Below, piece by piece: positions 1 through 8,285 of a DNA stretch of 30,706 bases (positions are counted from its first letter, which is position 1; each line of letters starts with the position of its first letter). The position numbers and the translations under genes are program-made. Under the pieces are notes generated by a model. That model was not told where the DNA came from and searched no databases. It saw only the letters and a program-made list of their open reading frames with translations. The DNA comes from Sulfidibacterium sp964456625. Its GTDB lineage: Bacteria > Bacteroidota > Bacteroidia > Bacteroidales > F082. The stretch lies in contig CAYWBO010000029.1 in the NCBI GenBank assembly GCA_964456625.1, forward strand, positions 1 to 30,706. Reading direction: 5' to 3'.

Positions 1-1322
1 ACCCTGGCCTGTGTGGCACCTCCCGTATTCCAGGGCACCAGTACCGAGGTCACGGTTCCGGCATCCTCCAACGTACGGCTCAAAACTTCAGGCTTTAAGC
101 CGCGGTCCTGAAAGGCATCGTGGTACATTTCGCCCGGCACGACAATGGAAATGTATTGATCGGATGCCGTGATATTAAAGAAAATACAGGATGCAGCGGT
201 AGAAGTTATCAAGGATGCATCGGTTTTGACCAGTTTCAAAATGGAACGGGTCAGTTTTCTGAGCATCCCATTGGCCTCCATCACACCACCGAAAACCATC
301 GCCGAAAGGATAAGCCAGATCGTTTCCAGCATGCCGGACATTCCGCCGGTAGAGAACAAATCGTTGATGGTTTGATTGCCTGTGTCGATGGAAGTATGTC
401 CGTAAATGGCTTGCATGACACCAATATAGGATGCTTTGGCATAATTACTTGTAATATGCGTAAGCTGCTCTATGATTTGCGGCTGAAATATTACGGCAGC
501 GATGCCTCCCAGTACAACACCAATACCCAGTGCCGGTAAAGGAGGCATTTTTTTTATGATGACAACAAATAGAATGACAGGGACCAGAAAAAGCCAGGGT
601 GTTATGTTAAAAGTATGGGTGATCGTAGCTTGCACAGCTTCAACACGGGAGGCTGTTTCGATGGGATGAAATGCAAATCCGATGATCAGAAAAATGATGA
701 GCGTAATGGACATGGACGGGATCGTGGTATACATCATATATTTGACGTGGGTAAAAAGGTCAGTGCCGGAAACCGCTGGTGCCAGGTTGGTAGTATCTGA
801 CAAAGGGGAGACTTTGTCACCGAAATAAGCCCCGGAGACAATGGCTCCGGCTACAATGGCCTTGTCGTACCCCATGGCATCACCTATTCCAAGCAGGGCC
901 ACTCCAATTGTTGCTATGGTTGACCATGAACTTCCTGTTGCTACCGACACCACACTACAGGTAACTACAGCAGCAAAAAGGAAGATGCTTGGATGCAGCA
1001 CTTTCAGTCCGTAGTAAATAAGTGCGGGGACGACACCACTAATTAACCATGTGCCCGCAATGGCTCCGATCAGGAGCAAAATGAGGATGGCCGGCATGGC
1101 GGTCCCGATAGTTTTTACGATCTGCTCTCTCATTTCGGTCCAGGAATATCCCAGACGAAGTCCTAAAATCCCGGCCAGTGCGGCGGCAGTCATCAAGGCC
1201 ACCTGATTGGCACCCTGAAGTGTATCTTTCCAAAATAAAACATTGAAAGACAGTAGTATAATTAAAAAAACAATGGGAATCAATGCCTCAATCACGTAAG
1301 GCTCCCGCTTCTCTTTTGTCAT
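1..1322 (-). CDS. nhaC: Na+/H+ antiporter NhaC family (partial, C-terminus off the window)
   Basis: An open frame runs without a stop from an ATG at 1322 to the left edge, giving 440 residues; NhaC proteins are usually about 450-500 residues, so only a short C-terminus is missing. The start reads MTKEKREPYVIEALIPIVF. Family landmarks visible in order are the segment ATGSSWSTIATIGVALLG, then GAYFGDKVSPLSDTTNLAP, and near the edge DAGTVTSVLVPWNTGG. Many hydrophobic stretches fit a polytopic inner-membrane carrier that exchanges Na+ for H+ in pH and sodium homeostasis. No Shine-Dalgarno is obvious before the ATG; an in-frame TTG two codons upstream is an alternative start. It lies 147 bp after the Rrf2 gene on the same strand, so it could be the last gene of that cluster, but no TAnnTTTG promoter was found in the gap. 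The family call is confident; ion specificity is inferred from the family. Confidence 0.93.
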   Translation of the reverse strand, partial: MTKEKREPYVIEALIPIVFLIILLSFNVLFWKDTLQGANQVALMTAAALAGILGLRLGYSWTEMREQIVKTIGTAMPAILILLLIGAIAGTWLISGVVPALIYYGLKVLHPSIFLFAAVVTCSVVSVATGSSWSTIATIGVALLGIGDAMGYDKAIVAGAIVSGAYFGDKVSPLSDTTNLAPAVSGTDLFTHVKYMMYTTIPSMSITLIIFLIIGFAFHPIETASRVEAVQATITHTFNITPWLFLVPVILFVVIIKKMPPLPALGIGVVLGGIAAVIFQPQIIEQLTHITSNYAKASYIGVMQAIYGHTSIDTGNQTINDLFSTGGMSGMLETIWLILSAMVFGGVMEANGMLRKLTRSILKLVKTDASLITSTAASCIFFNITASDQYISIVVPGEMYHDAFQDRGLKPEVLSRTLEDAGTVTSVLVPWNTGGATQAR

Positions 1323-1469
1323 GGGCAAACCCGATTCGGTTAAAGAGTGCAAGGTAATGATTTTTGTGGCGATCCATCATAAGGTCAAAAGGATTTCTTT
1401 TTTACGCAGATTTTGTTAGAAATTCACTTTTAGGGAAAAAGAAAGTTGAAGAAATGAAAATAACAAGGG

Positions 1470-1901
1470 CTATTTTTTGTGGCGGGCTTCCAGTGCCTTT
1501 TGACGTTGGATCAGGTTTAGCAATGTTGTTCCGTTAAGGTAGCCCTTGATCATATCATTTAAACCGGTCCAAAAAGGATTGGCGCTGCAGGTGGCTTTTA
1601 ATTCGCAGTCATAAATGCCATCGGCGCAGTCAACAATTTGAACGTCAGCCTGAAAGGCATTCATAATATTAAGTGTTGTAATCTCCGATGCAGGCCTCGC
1701 TAACACATAACCGCTTTTCCTCCCGGCTTTATTTCGGATCAGGCCGGCAGTTTTTAAGCCTCTGATAATGTGATCTAGATAACGTATGGAAATATTCTGG
1801 TGCGCAGAGATATTTTTTTGAAGCACCCCTGTTTGCTCTTCATCCATAGCAATCTCTATCATTACGCGTAGGCCATACCGTTGTAATGTATTAACTCGCA
1901 T
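1470..1901 (-). CDS. Rrf2-family transcriptional regulator, probable Fe-S sensor
   Basis: This 143 aa protein has the Rrf2 winged-helix layout. It starts MRVNTLQRYGLRVMIEIAM, has a recognition region around residues 30-60 (ISIRYLDHIIRGLKTAGLI) and a wing with RNKAGRKSGYVLARP. Three cysteines, C92, C99 and C105, sit where IscR- and NsrR-type members bind an iron-sulfur cluster (here C-x6-C-x5-C). That suggests a DNA-binding repressor that senses oxygen, nitric oxide or cluster status; which of these cannot be told from sequence. It begins 17 bp after the stop of the YceI-like gene and is likely co-transcribed with it, so autoregulation of the YceI/porin cluster is a reasonable inference. Confidence 0.9.
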   Translation of the reverse strand: MRVNTLQRYGLRVMIEIAMDEEQTGVLQKNISAHQNISIRYLDHIIRGLKTAGLIRNKAGRKSGYVLARPASEITTLNIMNAFQADVQIVDCADGIYDCELKATCSANPFWTGLNDMIKGYLNGTTLLNLIQRQKALEARHKK

Positions 1902-1918
1902 CGATGTTTTTGGGTCGT

Positions 1919-2509
1919 TTAGGTAACTTTGCGATAAAAGTATAAAATAAAATTGATGTTGAGCATGTCTTTGATACGGATTAACCCAAAAAAGTACCTT
2001 TTAGGGGTTAATTTAAAATCAGACAATTTAAGCTCAATTTTTCCTTTCAGCTTTGTATAAGTTTTTGTATCCCGGAGAAGTGAGACGGGAACTTCATAAG
2101 TTTGTTTTACGTTGGTAATCTGAATGGTAATCAGAACCGTTTTTTTACTGTGGTCTTCGAACCGGTTCAAAGTTTTGGGATCATAATATAATTTAATTAG
2201 GGGAAATTGATTGGCACGAACCAGGTTCAGAAAATCGTCGCGCATATGCCTGTTGCTGAACAGAAGTTTATTGACGGGTATCTGAATTAAACCGTTTTGT
2301 TGAGACGAACAGCCGGTATCTGCCGAACTGGTGATTTCCAGTCTTTTTTTGAAATAATAGCGTACAACGAAATCCTGAACATTACTTTCCCCGGAGATGA
2401 TGATTTTATTCTCACCGTCAAACCGTCCCGGCTTTTGTGCCGATACCTGAAAAGCAAAAAACACAAGTGTGATGAAGAGCAATATTCTATTCAGGAATTC
2501 TTTTTTCAT
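1919..2509 (-). CDS. Secreted YceI-like protein, divergent
   Basis: The frame is open from 2557, but the start at 2509 (MKKEFLNRILLFITLVFFAF, then QVSAQ) is chosen because it gives a clean Sec signal peptide ending at SAQ; the product is 196 aa. The C-terminal part, DFKLTPKRYFFGLIRIKDMLNINFIL, matches position by position the YceI signature of the nearby paralogue (DYGIKPPTALFGTIK...VHFNL), so this is a diverged YceI lipocalin-like fold of the periplasm. YceI proteins bind polyisoprenoid or other lipids in a beta-barrel; ligand binding here is inferred only. A terminator-like hairpin lies just upstream between this gene and the porin gene, and the Rrf2 gene follows after 17 bp. It could also be a non-lipid-binding relative, as the N-terminal half is poorly conserved to my eye. 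Confidence 0.75.
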   Translation of the reverse strand: MKKEFLNRILLFITLVFFAFQVSAQKPGRFDGENKIIISGESNVQDFVVRYYFKKRLEITSSADTGCSSQQNGLIQIPVNKLLFSNRHMRDDFLNLVRANQFPLIKLYYDPKTLNRFEDHSKKTVLITIQITNVKQTYEVPVSLLRDTKTYTKLKGKIELKLSDFKLTPKRYFFGLIRIKDMLNINFILYFYRKVT

Positions 2510-2522
2510 TTTTATCGGATGA

Positions 2523-2575
2523 AAATAAAAGGCTGCTTCCCGGCTTGAAATATCCAAATTCCGGTCAGCAGCCCT
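2523..2575 (-). terminator. Terminator-like hairpin between porin and YceI-like genes
   Basis: On the minus strand GGCTGCT (2573-2567) pairs with AGCAGCC (2537-2531), with a further CCGG/CCGG inner pairing, and is followed by TTTTATTTTC. It begins 15 bp after the porin stop and ends just before the YceI-like start, so it either ends the YceI-porin transcript or partly attenuates read-through into YceI-like and rrf2. Confidence 0.7.
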
Positions 2576-2587
2576 TTAGGTTATACT

Positions 2588-3808
2588 TTAGAATGAAATA
2601 CCTGCTTCAAACATAAGTCCTTTGAAACCTGCATTGTTTCCGTAATCTTGCGTGAAGTTTTTATACGTCTGATTTACGTATTCAGCTTTGATGATGATAT
2701 TTTTGGTGAAGTACCATCCCAGGGCGCCTTCGAAACGCGTTACAGACTGGTTCTGATGATTGTCTACACCGTTGATGCGGGCGCCCACATAGAAATTCTG
2801 ATCGGCTCCGAAGTAATACAGTGCATTCAAAGCGTACTGACTGAAATTGAAATCCTGTCCGCCGTAAAGTACGGTTCCTTTTGCACTTTCCAGGGTCCCG
2901 AAGAACTGGAGACCGTTGTATTTTGCAAAAACGTTGAACATATAGCTATTGTCTTTGTTTGTGAATCCGGGTCCCCAGCGGCCGGTAAAAGGATTTGCTG
3001 TGATGTCAACATCGGAAGATGAATTGGTTTGCGGAAGCATGACCAGGTAGAAACGAGTTCCGGTGCGTTCGCCGTAATACAGTGTTCCAAAGCTGTTTTT
3101 TGCACAATTGTAACCTGATAAAGAAACCCTCAAACGAAAATCGTTGTTAAAGGTTTTATCAAAACCGACTTTCCAGTAATAGGCCAGTTGTTTTAAGGTA
3201 TACTGAGGTGAATAACCCGAATAACTGCTGTAGTTTACCAGGGATTGTTTCAATGAGCCTGAAGAAACCCCACCCATCAGGTAAAATCCGTTGTTTCTGA
3301 ACAACAATTCTGCTGCCGGGGCTGTAGTCCAGCCGTCCATCACCAGGTTGCCTACAAAAGGATTGTGAATAATATTCCCGTTATCTGTTCTGAAGAAGTG
3401 AGCGTCGCCATAGTTGAGGCCCATTTCACCCACTTTCAAGGTCAGATATTTCATAAAACTTTCCGTTCCTTTGATGGGCAAGCGATCGATCAATAAGTAT
3501 CCGCCTTTTACCCAGGTGTCATTGTGGTGTTTTGAGGAAAGGTAAACCGTTAAGTGAACTTTGATGCCGGGGGCCAGATAAGCACCGATGTTCATATTGG
3601 CTGTCGGCAGGTTAAATCCTTTTCCCAAAGGAACAAGGGCGGAATCTGCATGTTGGTTCAAAGCCTGAAACTGTAAGGCGAAATCGCCTCCCACATGGAC
3701 TTTTACTTTATTAAAAGTCACATTATCCAACTGCGGTGCTTCAAATTGCTGTGCCCACATGGTTGTTGACACGATCACCGCTAATACTAAAAGAAATAAT
3801 CTCTTCAT
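2588..3808 (-). CDS. Outer-membrane porin-like beta-barrel protein
   Basis: This 406 aa protein starts with a signal peptide (MKRLFLLVLAVIVSTTMWAQ) and continues with alternating amphipathic strands rich in Tyr, Phe, Gly and Asn. It ends in ...LMFEAGISF, with the C-terminal aromatic typical of outer-membrane barrels. Segments such as YWKVGFDKTFNNDFRLRVSLSG, FNVFAKYNGLQFFGTLESAKG and ALGWYFTKNIIIKAEYVNQ look like consecutive transmembrane strands, as in general porins of Bacteroidota. I cannot assign a substrate. It lies 41 bp downstream of yceI and upstream of the YceI-like gene, so it is probably expressed with the secreted YceI protein as an envelope unit. Confidence 0.75.
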   Translation of the reverse strand: MKRLFLLVLAVIVSTTMWAQQFEAPQLDNVTFNKVKVHVGGDFALQFQALNQHADSALVPLGKGFNLPTANMNIGAYLAPGIKVHLTVYLSSKHHNDTWVKGGYLLIDRLPIKGTESFMKYLTLKVGEMGLNYGDAHFFRTDNGNIIHNPFVGNLVMDGWTTAPAAELLFRNNGFYLMGGVSSGSLKQSLVNYSSYSGYSPQYTLKQLAYYWKVGFDKTFNNDFRLRVSLSGYNCAKNSFGTLYYGERTGTRFYLVMLPQTNSSSDVDITANPFTGRWGPGFTNKDNSYMFNVFAKYNGLQFFGTLESAKGTVLYGGQDFNFSQYALNALYYFGADQNFYVGARINGVDNHQNQSVTRFEGALGWYFTKNIIIKAEYVNQTYKNFTQDYGNNAGFKGLMFEAGISF

Positions 3809-3849
3809 TTTGAATATTTTTAATTGTTAATTAATTAATTTAGGGTTTG

Positions 3850-4431
3850 TTATTTATTAAACTTCAAATTAAAGTGGACCTTCACATCATTTCCGGATTT
3901 GATGGTCCCGAACAAAGCTGTCGGGGGTTTTATGCCGTAATCTGACATGGAAACAGGATAGGCAGCGGAAACGGAGATTGTGTCGTTTTCCAGCGTTCCC
4001 TGAATGGGAATGCTCACCTGTTTTGTGATCCCTGCAATGGTAAGTTTACCACTTATTTTTCCGGAAAACTGATTTCCGGAAAGCGTCATTGTTGTTTCCT
4101 GATCCGATACAAATGATACGGTAGGATATTTGCTTTTCTTTAATGCCGTGAAAGTTTTACTTGACATGAGCGATGACTCGCTTTCCAAATTCCCAACCTG
4201 GGCATTAAACCGAACATCTTTTACAATAATTGTCTGGTTGTCGGGTTCGTTGGCCTGAAAACTAACGTCAAACTTTTTGAGCCCCTCACTCCAATTGTGT
4301 AGTGTGGAAGTTCCCGTAACGGAAACGGTGCTGGCACCATTGGATTGATACTTATTGAAGGTCTGGGCTTTAGCCTGAAATCCTATCAGCAGTAGGGCTG
4401 CCAGAGAAATTGACCATTTTATTGATTTCAT
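3850..4431 (-). CDS. YceI family periplasmic protein
   Basis: This 193 aa protein has a signal peptide (MKSIKWSISLAALLLIGFQA, cleaved about KAQ) followed by the YceI domain. Landmarks are TSTLHNWSEGLKKFDVSF, a SESSLMSSKTFTALKKSKYP block, GKLTIAGITKQVSIPIQGTL and the C-terminal SDYGIKPPTALFGTIK with a final VHFNLKF strand. YceI proteins are periplasmic lipocalin-like barrels, some of which bind isoprenoid quinones or related lipids. It is the first gene of the YceI - porin - YceI-like - rrf2 series and has a TAnnTTTG promoter 44-51 bp upstream. Confidence 0.92.
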   Translation of the reverse strand: MKSIKWSISLAALLLIGFQAKAQTFNKYQSNGASTVSVTGTSTLHNWSEGLKKFDVSFQANEPDNQTIIVKDVRFNAQVGNLESESSLMSSKTFTALKKSKYPTVSFVSDQETTMTLSGNQFSGKISGKLTIAGITKQVSIPIQGTLENDTISVSAAYPVSMSDYGIKPPTALFGTIKSGNDVKVHFNLKFNK

Positions 4432-4474
4432 TTTTTTAATATTTTATTATACTAATACTATAGAATTACTAGGA

Positions 4475-4482
4475 CAAAATTA
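4475..4482 (-). promoter_or_regulatory. Bacteroidota -7 element for the YceI/porin cluster
   Basis: The minus strand reads TAATTTTG, matching TAnnTTTG, with GTTG 19 bp upstream as a weak -33 element. The predicted start of transcription is near 4468, giving a leader of about 37 nt. The downstream stretch 4448-4472 has three ACTA repeats and could hold a regulator site; this is not established. Confidence 0.55.
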
Positions 4483-4787
4483 CAAGCTATAATTTTACAA
4501 ACAACACATGCAGTAAAAAAATTCACAAAAGAATTTAATTTATACTGGGTTTAGATAATTAGTAATTTAACATACAAATAATTTCCTGATTAATAATTAT
4601 TTATATTTTTTAGTTTTGAAAAGGGGGATGCTTAGAATAAACCTAAGATGTGCCTGAAATGGACTATTTAGACAACTTCTAAGAGAAAATGGGTCTGTTT
4701 TTTTCTGGAAATGGGATAAAAGGGAATGGTGAACGGCTATTTTAACTTTTGGAGTCCTTGGGATTATTGTGTTTTCATATGTCCGAT
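4483..4787. other. AT-rich intergenic region, no gene seen
   Basis: About 300 bp of AT-rich sequence between the small CSC-motif gene and the yceI promoter. I found no ORF with a credible start or composition, no RNA gene and no clear terminator on either strand. Confidence 0.6.
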
Positions 4788-4964
4788 TTATGACTCAAAT
4801 TCGGATTTCATTCCTCTTTTTTTCATTTCCTCTTCCAGCTTCTTGGGAAATCCCGGTCTGCAGGAGCAGTTTTTGTTGTGCTTGATGTGCCACTGAACCC
4901 TTTGTTCAAAGGTGGCATTTTTGGGCATCTTATTTCTTAGGTGCCATTCTTTGTTGATTGTCAT
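4788..4964 (-). CDS. Small conserved-looking CSC-motif protein of unknown function
   Basis: A 58 aa hydrophilic protein starts MTINKEWHLRNKMPKNATFE and continues through QRVQWHIKHNKNCSCR to a charged C-terminus. The start at 4964 is preferred over an upstream ATG at 5063 because a TAnnTTTG promoter element lies at 5009-5016, inside the longer frame, so the transcript would not carry the upstream codons. The H-x6-C-S-C arrangement (HIKHNKNCSC) could bind metal, but no function is known to me. I recall similar short proteins in other Bacteroidota but could not check. No signal peptide or membrane segment is seen. Confidence 0.7.
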   Translation of the reverse strand: MTINKEWHLRNKMPKNATFEQRVQWHIKHNKNCSCRPGFPKKLEEEMKKRGMKSEFES

Positions 4965-5008
4965 AGGACATTTATATTGTCTTTTTAAATCATCAGTTTT
5001 TGTTATAA

Positions 5009-5016
5009 CAAAGTTA
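5009..5016 (-). promoter_or_regulatory. -7 promoter element for the 58 aa CSC protein
   Basis: The minus strand reads TAACTTTG (TAnnTTTG). Predicted transcription start is near 5002, about 38 nt before the chosen ATG at 4964; this decides the start codon of the downstream gene. Confidence 0.55.
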
Positions 5017-5091
5017 ACTAATTCATGCAGGAAATAAAATTTTATGATAACCTCGACCATCATCTTAATAAAGAGAAGAAAATTGCCGGAA

Positions 5092-6123
5092 CTATCTTGA
5101 GCGAATTTCTCTTCTCATGAACATCACATAAGAAATAACGAAACACAGAATGGTCCCTGCGATAAGTCCTGTAACCTGTGGCCAGACAAGTAAGATACTT
5201 TGCCCTAGCGGAAGTGCTCCAGGAATGGTTCCATAAACCTGTTGCATGGTCAATGGCCCCAGACTTCTGACCGTTGGTACCAGCAATGTGGTGGTGGCAT
5301 CACTGAAGAGCTGGTTGGGGACGACTCGCATCAAACCTAGTTTAAGTTGTTCCGCAAAATACATTTGGGATCCCGTTGCCATTTGCGCTGGCACCACTGA
5401 TTTTGAGATCAGGTTGACAATGATCGGGTAAAAGACCGTAACAAACAGCCAGATGGCGATCATCGTCAATGCTGACGTAGCAGGCTGTCTGAATTTTACT
5501 GAGAAAAGGATCGACAGATTCAACCAGAAAGCGACGTACAGGATGCTGAGAATGATGAAAAAGATGATGCGCCAGAATTCTTCCGGTGTGGGAGGGATGC
5601 CGATGGAAATAAGTCCCAGGCCCATCACCAGGAATCCCAGCGCAAAAAACATAAAAGTGATCACTGTGAGCGCAGCAACAAATTTGGCATTCAGCAGATA
5701 ATCACGGTGAATAGGCTGCGCGAGGATATGGCTCATGGTGCCACGGTTGTGCTCCGAGTTTATGGCGTCAAATCCCATCCCGATCCCTAACAACGGCCCA
5801 AGAAATGTGATGAAAACAAAAAAGGACGGCAAGGTGCCGTTGGAAACCGTAAAAAGTTTCAGAAACAGAAATGACGTATTTACATGAGTGGTTTTTATAG
5901 CCTCGCTTAAGCCGTTTAAAGACGTATATAACGATCCCAGACAAGTCAGAGCAATGATGGCGATCAGGATAACAAACCGCCAGCTACGCACCTGATCGGA
6001 GATCTCCTTTTGCAGGATAACCCTGAAGGGATGAAGCCGTGTATTTTCGTTTTTGGATACTCCCAAAAGATGAAGCGGGTTAAACTTCGTCCCCGCCTGT
6101 GTTTGATTTATAATGTTATTCAT
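5092..6123 (-). CDS. ABC-2 type transporter permease
   Basis: This 343 aa membrane protein starts at MNNIINQTQAGTKF; the ATG at 6123 overlaps the end of the ATPase gene by 8 bp (ATGAATAA) and is preceded by the strong ribosome site GGAGGAGG, so the frame extending to 6171 is not used. Features are a cytoplasmic N-terminus with ILQKEISDQVRSWRFVILIAI, a motif region INSEHNRGTMSHILAQPIHRDYLL typical of ABC-2/NosY-like permeases, and about six hydrophobic segments ending in MRREIRSR. It forms the membrane channel partner of the ATPase immediately upstream. The substrate is unknown. The extracytoplasmic NEW3 protein encoded first in the operon is its probable accessory subunit. Confidence 0.9.
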   Translation of the reverse strand: MNNIINQTQAGTKFNPLHLLGVSKNENTRLHPFRVILQKEISDQVRSWRFVILIAIIALTCLGSLYTSLNGLSEAIKTTHVNTSFLFLKLFTVSNGTLPSFFVFITFLGPLLGIGMGFDAINSEHNRGTMSHILAQPIHRDYLLNAKFVAALTVITFMFFALGFLVMGLGLISIGIPPTPEEFWRIIFFIILSILYVAFWLNLSILFSVKFRQPATSALTMIAIWLFVTVFYPIIVNLISKSVVPAQMATGSQMYFAEQLKLGLMRVVPNQLFSDATTTLLVPTVRSLGPLTMQQVYGTIPGALPLGQSILLVWPQVTGLIAGTILCFVISYVMFMRREIRSR

Positions 6124-7087
6124 GATCACCTCCTCCTTCGAAATACCGGTAGTAAATCTCATCAAGACCATATTCTTTTTTGCTCAGGTTGGTTAACCCA
6201 ACTCCTGATTCAATAATGACTTTGGCTATTTCGGCTGTTGCATCCAGAGAACATTCGATATGAAACCTGCCGTCTTTTAAATTTACCGACACAATACCTC
6301 CAATGGTTGAAAGCCTTTCTTTCAGCTTTTCAAGTTTAGTTCCATCATCTTTCGTCTCAGACGGGCTAACGCCGGCATCAACGCTGTAAGGGCTGTCTCC
6401 AAAAAGCTTTTGCGACAGTGAATGGATGTCCCCTTCGGCAATTAACTTCCCATTTATAAATAGTCCCACCCGGTCGCAAACCTGTTGCACCTGGTGCAAA
6501 TTATGGGAAGAAAACAACACGGTGAGGCCTTCTTCTTTACTGAGTTGAATTATCAACTGCAGAAACTCTCTGATTCCTTTCGGGTCGATCCCCAGTGTCG
6601 GCTCATCCAGCACAATCACTTCCGGATTTTTTATCAACACATCTGCCAGTCCCAGCCGTTGTCTCATCCCACGGGAATAGGTCCCTGCTTTTTTCTCCAT
6701 CGCATCCGTCAGGCCGACACGGTGTAATAATTCTGTGGCTTTCGTCCTGGCTTCTTTGGCAGTCATGCTGTTCAACCGGGCAGTGTAGATTAAGTTGTCG
6801 AGGCCCGTTCGGTCTCCGTAAAATCCTACATCTTCCGGTAGATAGCCAACCCTTCTCTTTACTTCGATGGGGTTTTTGGTAGAATCTATTCCGCAGATCC
6901 GTACGGATCCGGAGGTCGGATCCGTCATCCCCAGCATCATGAGGATGGTGGTGGACTTCCCGGCGCCATTTGGGCCCAGAAGACCAAACACTTCCCCTTT
7001 GCGGATCGAAAGGCTCAGATGATCAACCGCTGTAAACGATCCATAATTTTTTGTCAGATCGATCAGGTCGATAATGGTACCTTCCAC
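6116..7087 (-). CDS. ABC transporter ATP-binding protein (ABC-2 class)
   Basis: This 323 aa ATPase has Walker A GPNGAGKST (residues 38-46), an ABC signature YSRGMRQRLGLADVL (from 137), Walker B VIVLDEPTLGIDP (from 157) and the H-loop histidine in SSHNLHQV (H195). The Q-loop position reads GYLPED, as is common in the CcmA/NosF-like class. The C-terminal 90 residues form an extra domain often found in drug, copper-nitrous-oxide-reductase or gliding-type exporters. The start is GTG at 7087, 3 bp after the stop of the NEW3 gene, whose last codons (GGAAGGAGG) supply the ribosome site. The 3' end overlaps the permease start by 8 bp, so translation is coupled across the operon. Confidence 0.95.
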   Translation of the reverse strand: MEGTIIDLIDLTKNYGSFTAVDHLSLSIRKGEVFGLLGPNGAGKSTTILMMLGMTDPTSGSVRICGIDSTKNPIEVKRRVGYLPEDVGFYGDRTGLDNLIYTARLNSMTAKEARTKATELLHRVGLTDAMEKKAGTYSRGMRQRLGLADVLIKNPEVIVLDEPTLGIDPKGIREFLQLIIQLSKEEGLTVLFSSHNLHQVQQVCDRVGLFINGKLIAEGDIHSLSQKLFGDSPYSVDAGVSPSETKDDGTKLEKLKERLSTIGGIVSVNLKDGRFHIECSLDATAEIAKVIIESGVGLTNLSKKEYGLDEIYYRYFEGGGDHE

Positions 7088-7090
7088 AAT

Positions 7091-8251
7091 TTACCTCCTT
7101 CCGTATTTGCGGAACAAATAATATACAAGTCCGAGTGCAAAGAGAATGATCAGCACGCCAATCCAACCCCAAAGCAAAGGCGTTTTCACGGAAACCCTAA
7201 ATGAAACACTTGAGGCCACTGCTGGCGTTTTTACGGTCACTTTCGTCATATAATCTCCTGCGATTGCTTTCTTGTCGGATTTTAAGGTGACGAACATGCG
7301 GGCAAATTGTCCCGGCTGGATTTCACTGATGGAAGTTGGATCAAAGGTAACTTTCCAATTAGCAGGGGCCTGATACGACGGCACCGCATTGAAAAGCGTT
7401 GCCGAGCCTGTATTTCTTACGATAAGCTCCAGACGCTTCTGGTTTCCGGCCGTTACATCCGTACTGACTAATCCGGTAGGTGTGCTTAACACCATGTCGT
7501 AAGTCCCCGTTACTACCACTTCCAGCATAAGATCTGCTGATGTGTTGTTGGTGACGGCACTCACAGGGATCTTATAGGTTCCAGCTTTTACCCCATTAGG
7601 TGGCGCCACCCTGACGGTGATCGGAGCCTGTTTGTTTGGATTAACGGAAACTGATGTTACATCCTTGTAATGAGACAGAAACGTTACATTCCATCCCATC
7701 GGAGCATTTGATCGTAAAGAATACAATTGCTGATCTGCAGTAAGATTATCCAGTACGGCATTGAAAGAGAAGGTGGAGTTTGTATGGCCTTCCATATTGT
7801 CTTGTTTGGAAGTGAAGGTTGTTTTATAGGTTCCCCGCTTTGAGACAATTACAGTTAGGGGTAAATATGCCGAGCCGGCTAAAACTTTAAAGTGATAGGT
7901 TCCTTTATTGATTTTCAAAGGGACCGTTACATTCAGGTTTACGATAACCTTTTTTTTGGGCAACACCGCCACTTGCCTGATATCCCATCCCCCAGATTTC
8001 AGATCGTGGGTCCATCTCCAAGGCATGCCTGAAACGGAAATACCCAAATTCTGGACCTCACTGCTGTTGTTGATAACGGTAAGGATATAGTTAATGGACT
8101 TTCCGGGCGGAACTGAAATCGTGGTATAGGGGGTGTACAGAATCACATTGTTGGAAGCAAATGCAGCTGAGCTGATTAACATGATTCCCAAGAGCAAAGC
8201 AAAAGTCATGCTGATGCTTTTTGGTCGAATTGACGTATAAAAATCTTTCAT
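7091..8251 (-). CDS. NEW3-domain membrane-anchored extracytoplasmic protein
   Basis: This 386 aa protein has an N-terminal signal sequence (hydrophobic residues about 15-32, cleavage after AFA). Several Ig-like/NEW3-type beta-sandwich repeats follow: SVPPGKSINYILTVINNS, then VSVNPNKQAPITVRVAPPNG near 200, and a last one with SEIQPGQFARMFVTL near 310. It ends in one transmembrane helix (WGWIGVLIILFALGLVYYLF) with a basic tail RKYGRR, so most of it lies outside the inner membrane. NEW3 domains are known from alpha-galactosidase-associated proteins and from accessory proteins of ABC-2 transporters. Its position 3 bp upstream of the ATPase gene argues that it is the transporter's periplasmic partner. 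An ATG at 8209 is an alternative start. Confidence 0.85.
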   Translation of the reverse strand: MKDFYTSIRPKSISMTFALLLGIMLISSAAFASNNVILYTPYTTISVPPGKSINYILTVINNSSEVQNLGISVSGMPWRWTHDLKSGGWDIRQVAVLPKKKVIVNLNVTVPLKINKGTYHFKVLAGSAYLPLTVIVSKRGTYKTTFTSKQDNMEGHTNSTFSFNAVLDNLTADQQLYSLRSNAPMGWNVTFLSHYKDVTSVSVNPNKQAPITVRVAPPNGVKAGTYKIPVSAVTNNTSADLMLEVVVTGTYDMVLSTPTGLVSTDVTAGNQKRLELIVRNTGSATLFNAVPSYQAPANWKVTFDPTSISEIQPGQFARMFVTLKSDKKAIAGDYMTKVTVKTPAVASSVSFRVSVKTPLLWGWIGVLIILFALGLVYYLFRKYGRR

Positions 8252-8277
8252 GATATTTTGATGTTAAGGACGGATGG

Positions 8278-8285
8278 CAAATTTA
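8278..8285 (-). promoter_or_regulatory. -7 promoter element of the NEW3-ABC operon
   Basis: The minus strand reads TAAATTTG (TAnnTTTG), 27 bp before the NEW3 start codon. No good -33 TTTG is visible, only a T-rich stretch. Confidence 0.5.

Noticed and set aside
2648..3022. 124 codon plus-strand frame
   Set aside because: Antisense to the porin gene, without promoter or recognisable domain.
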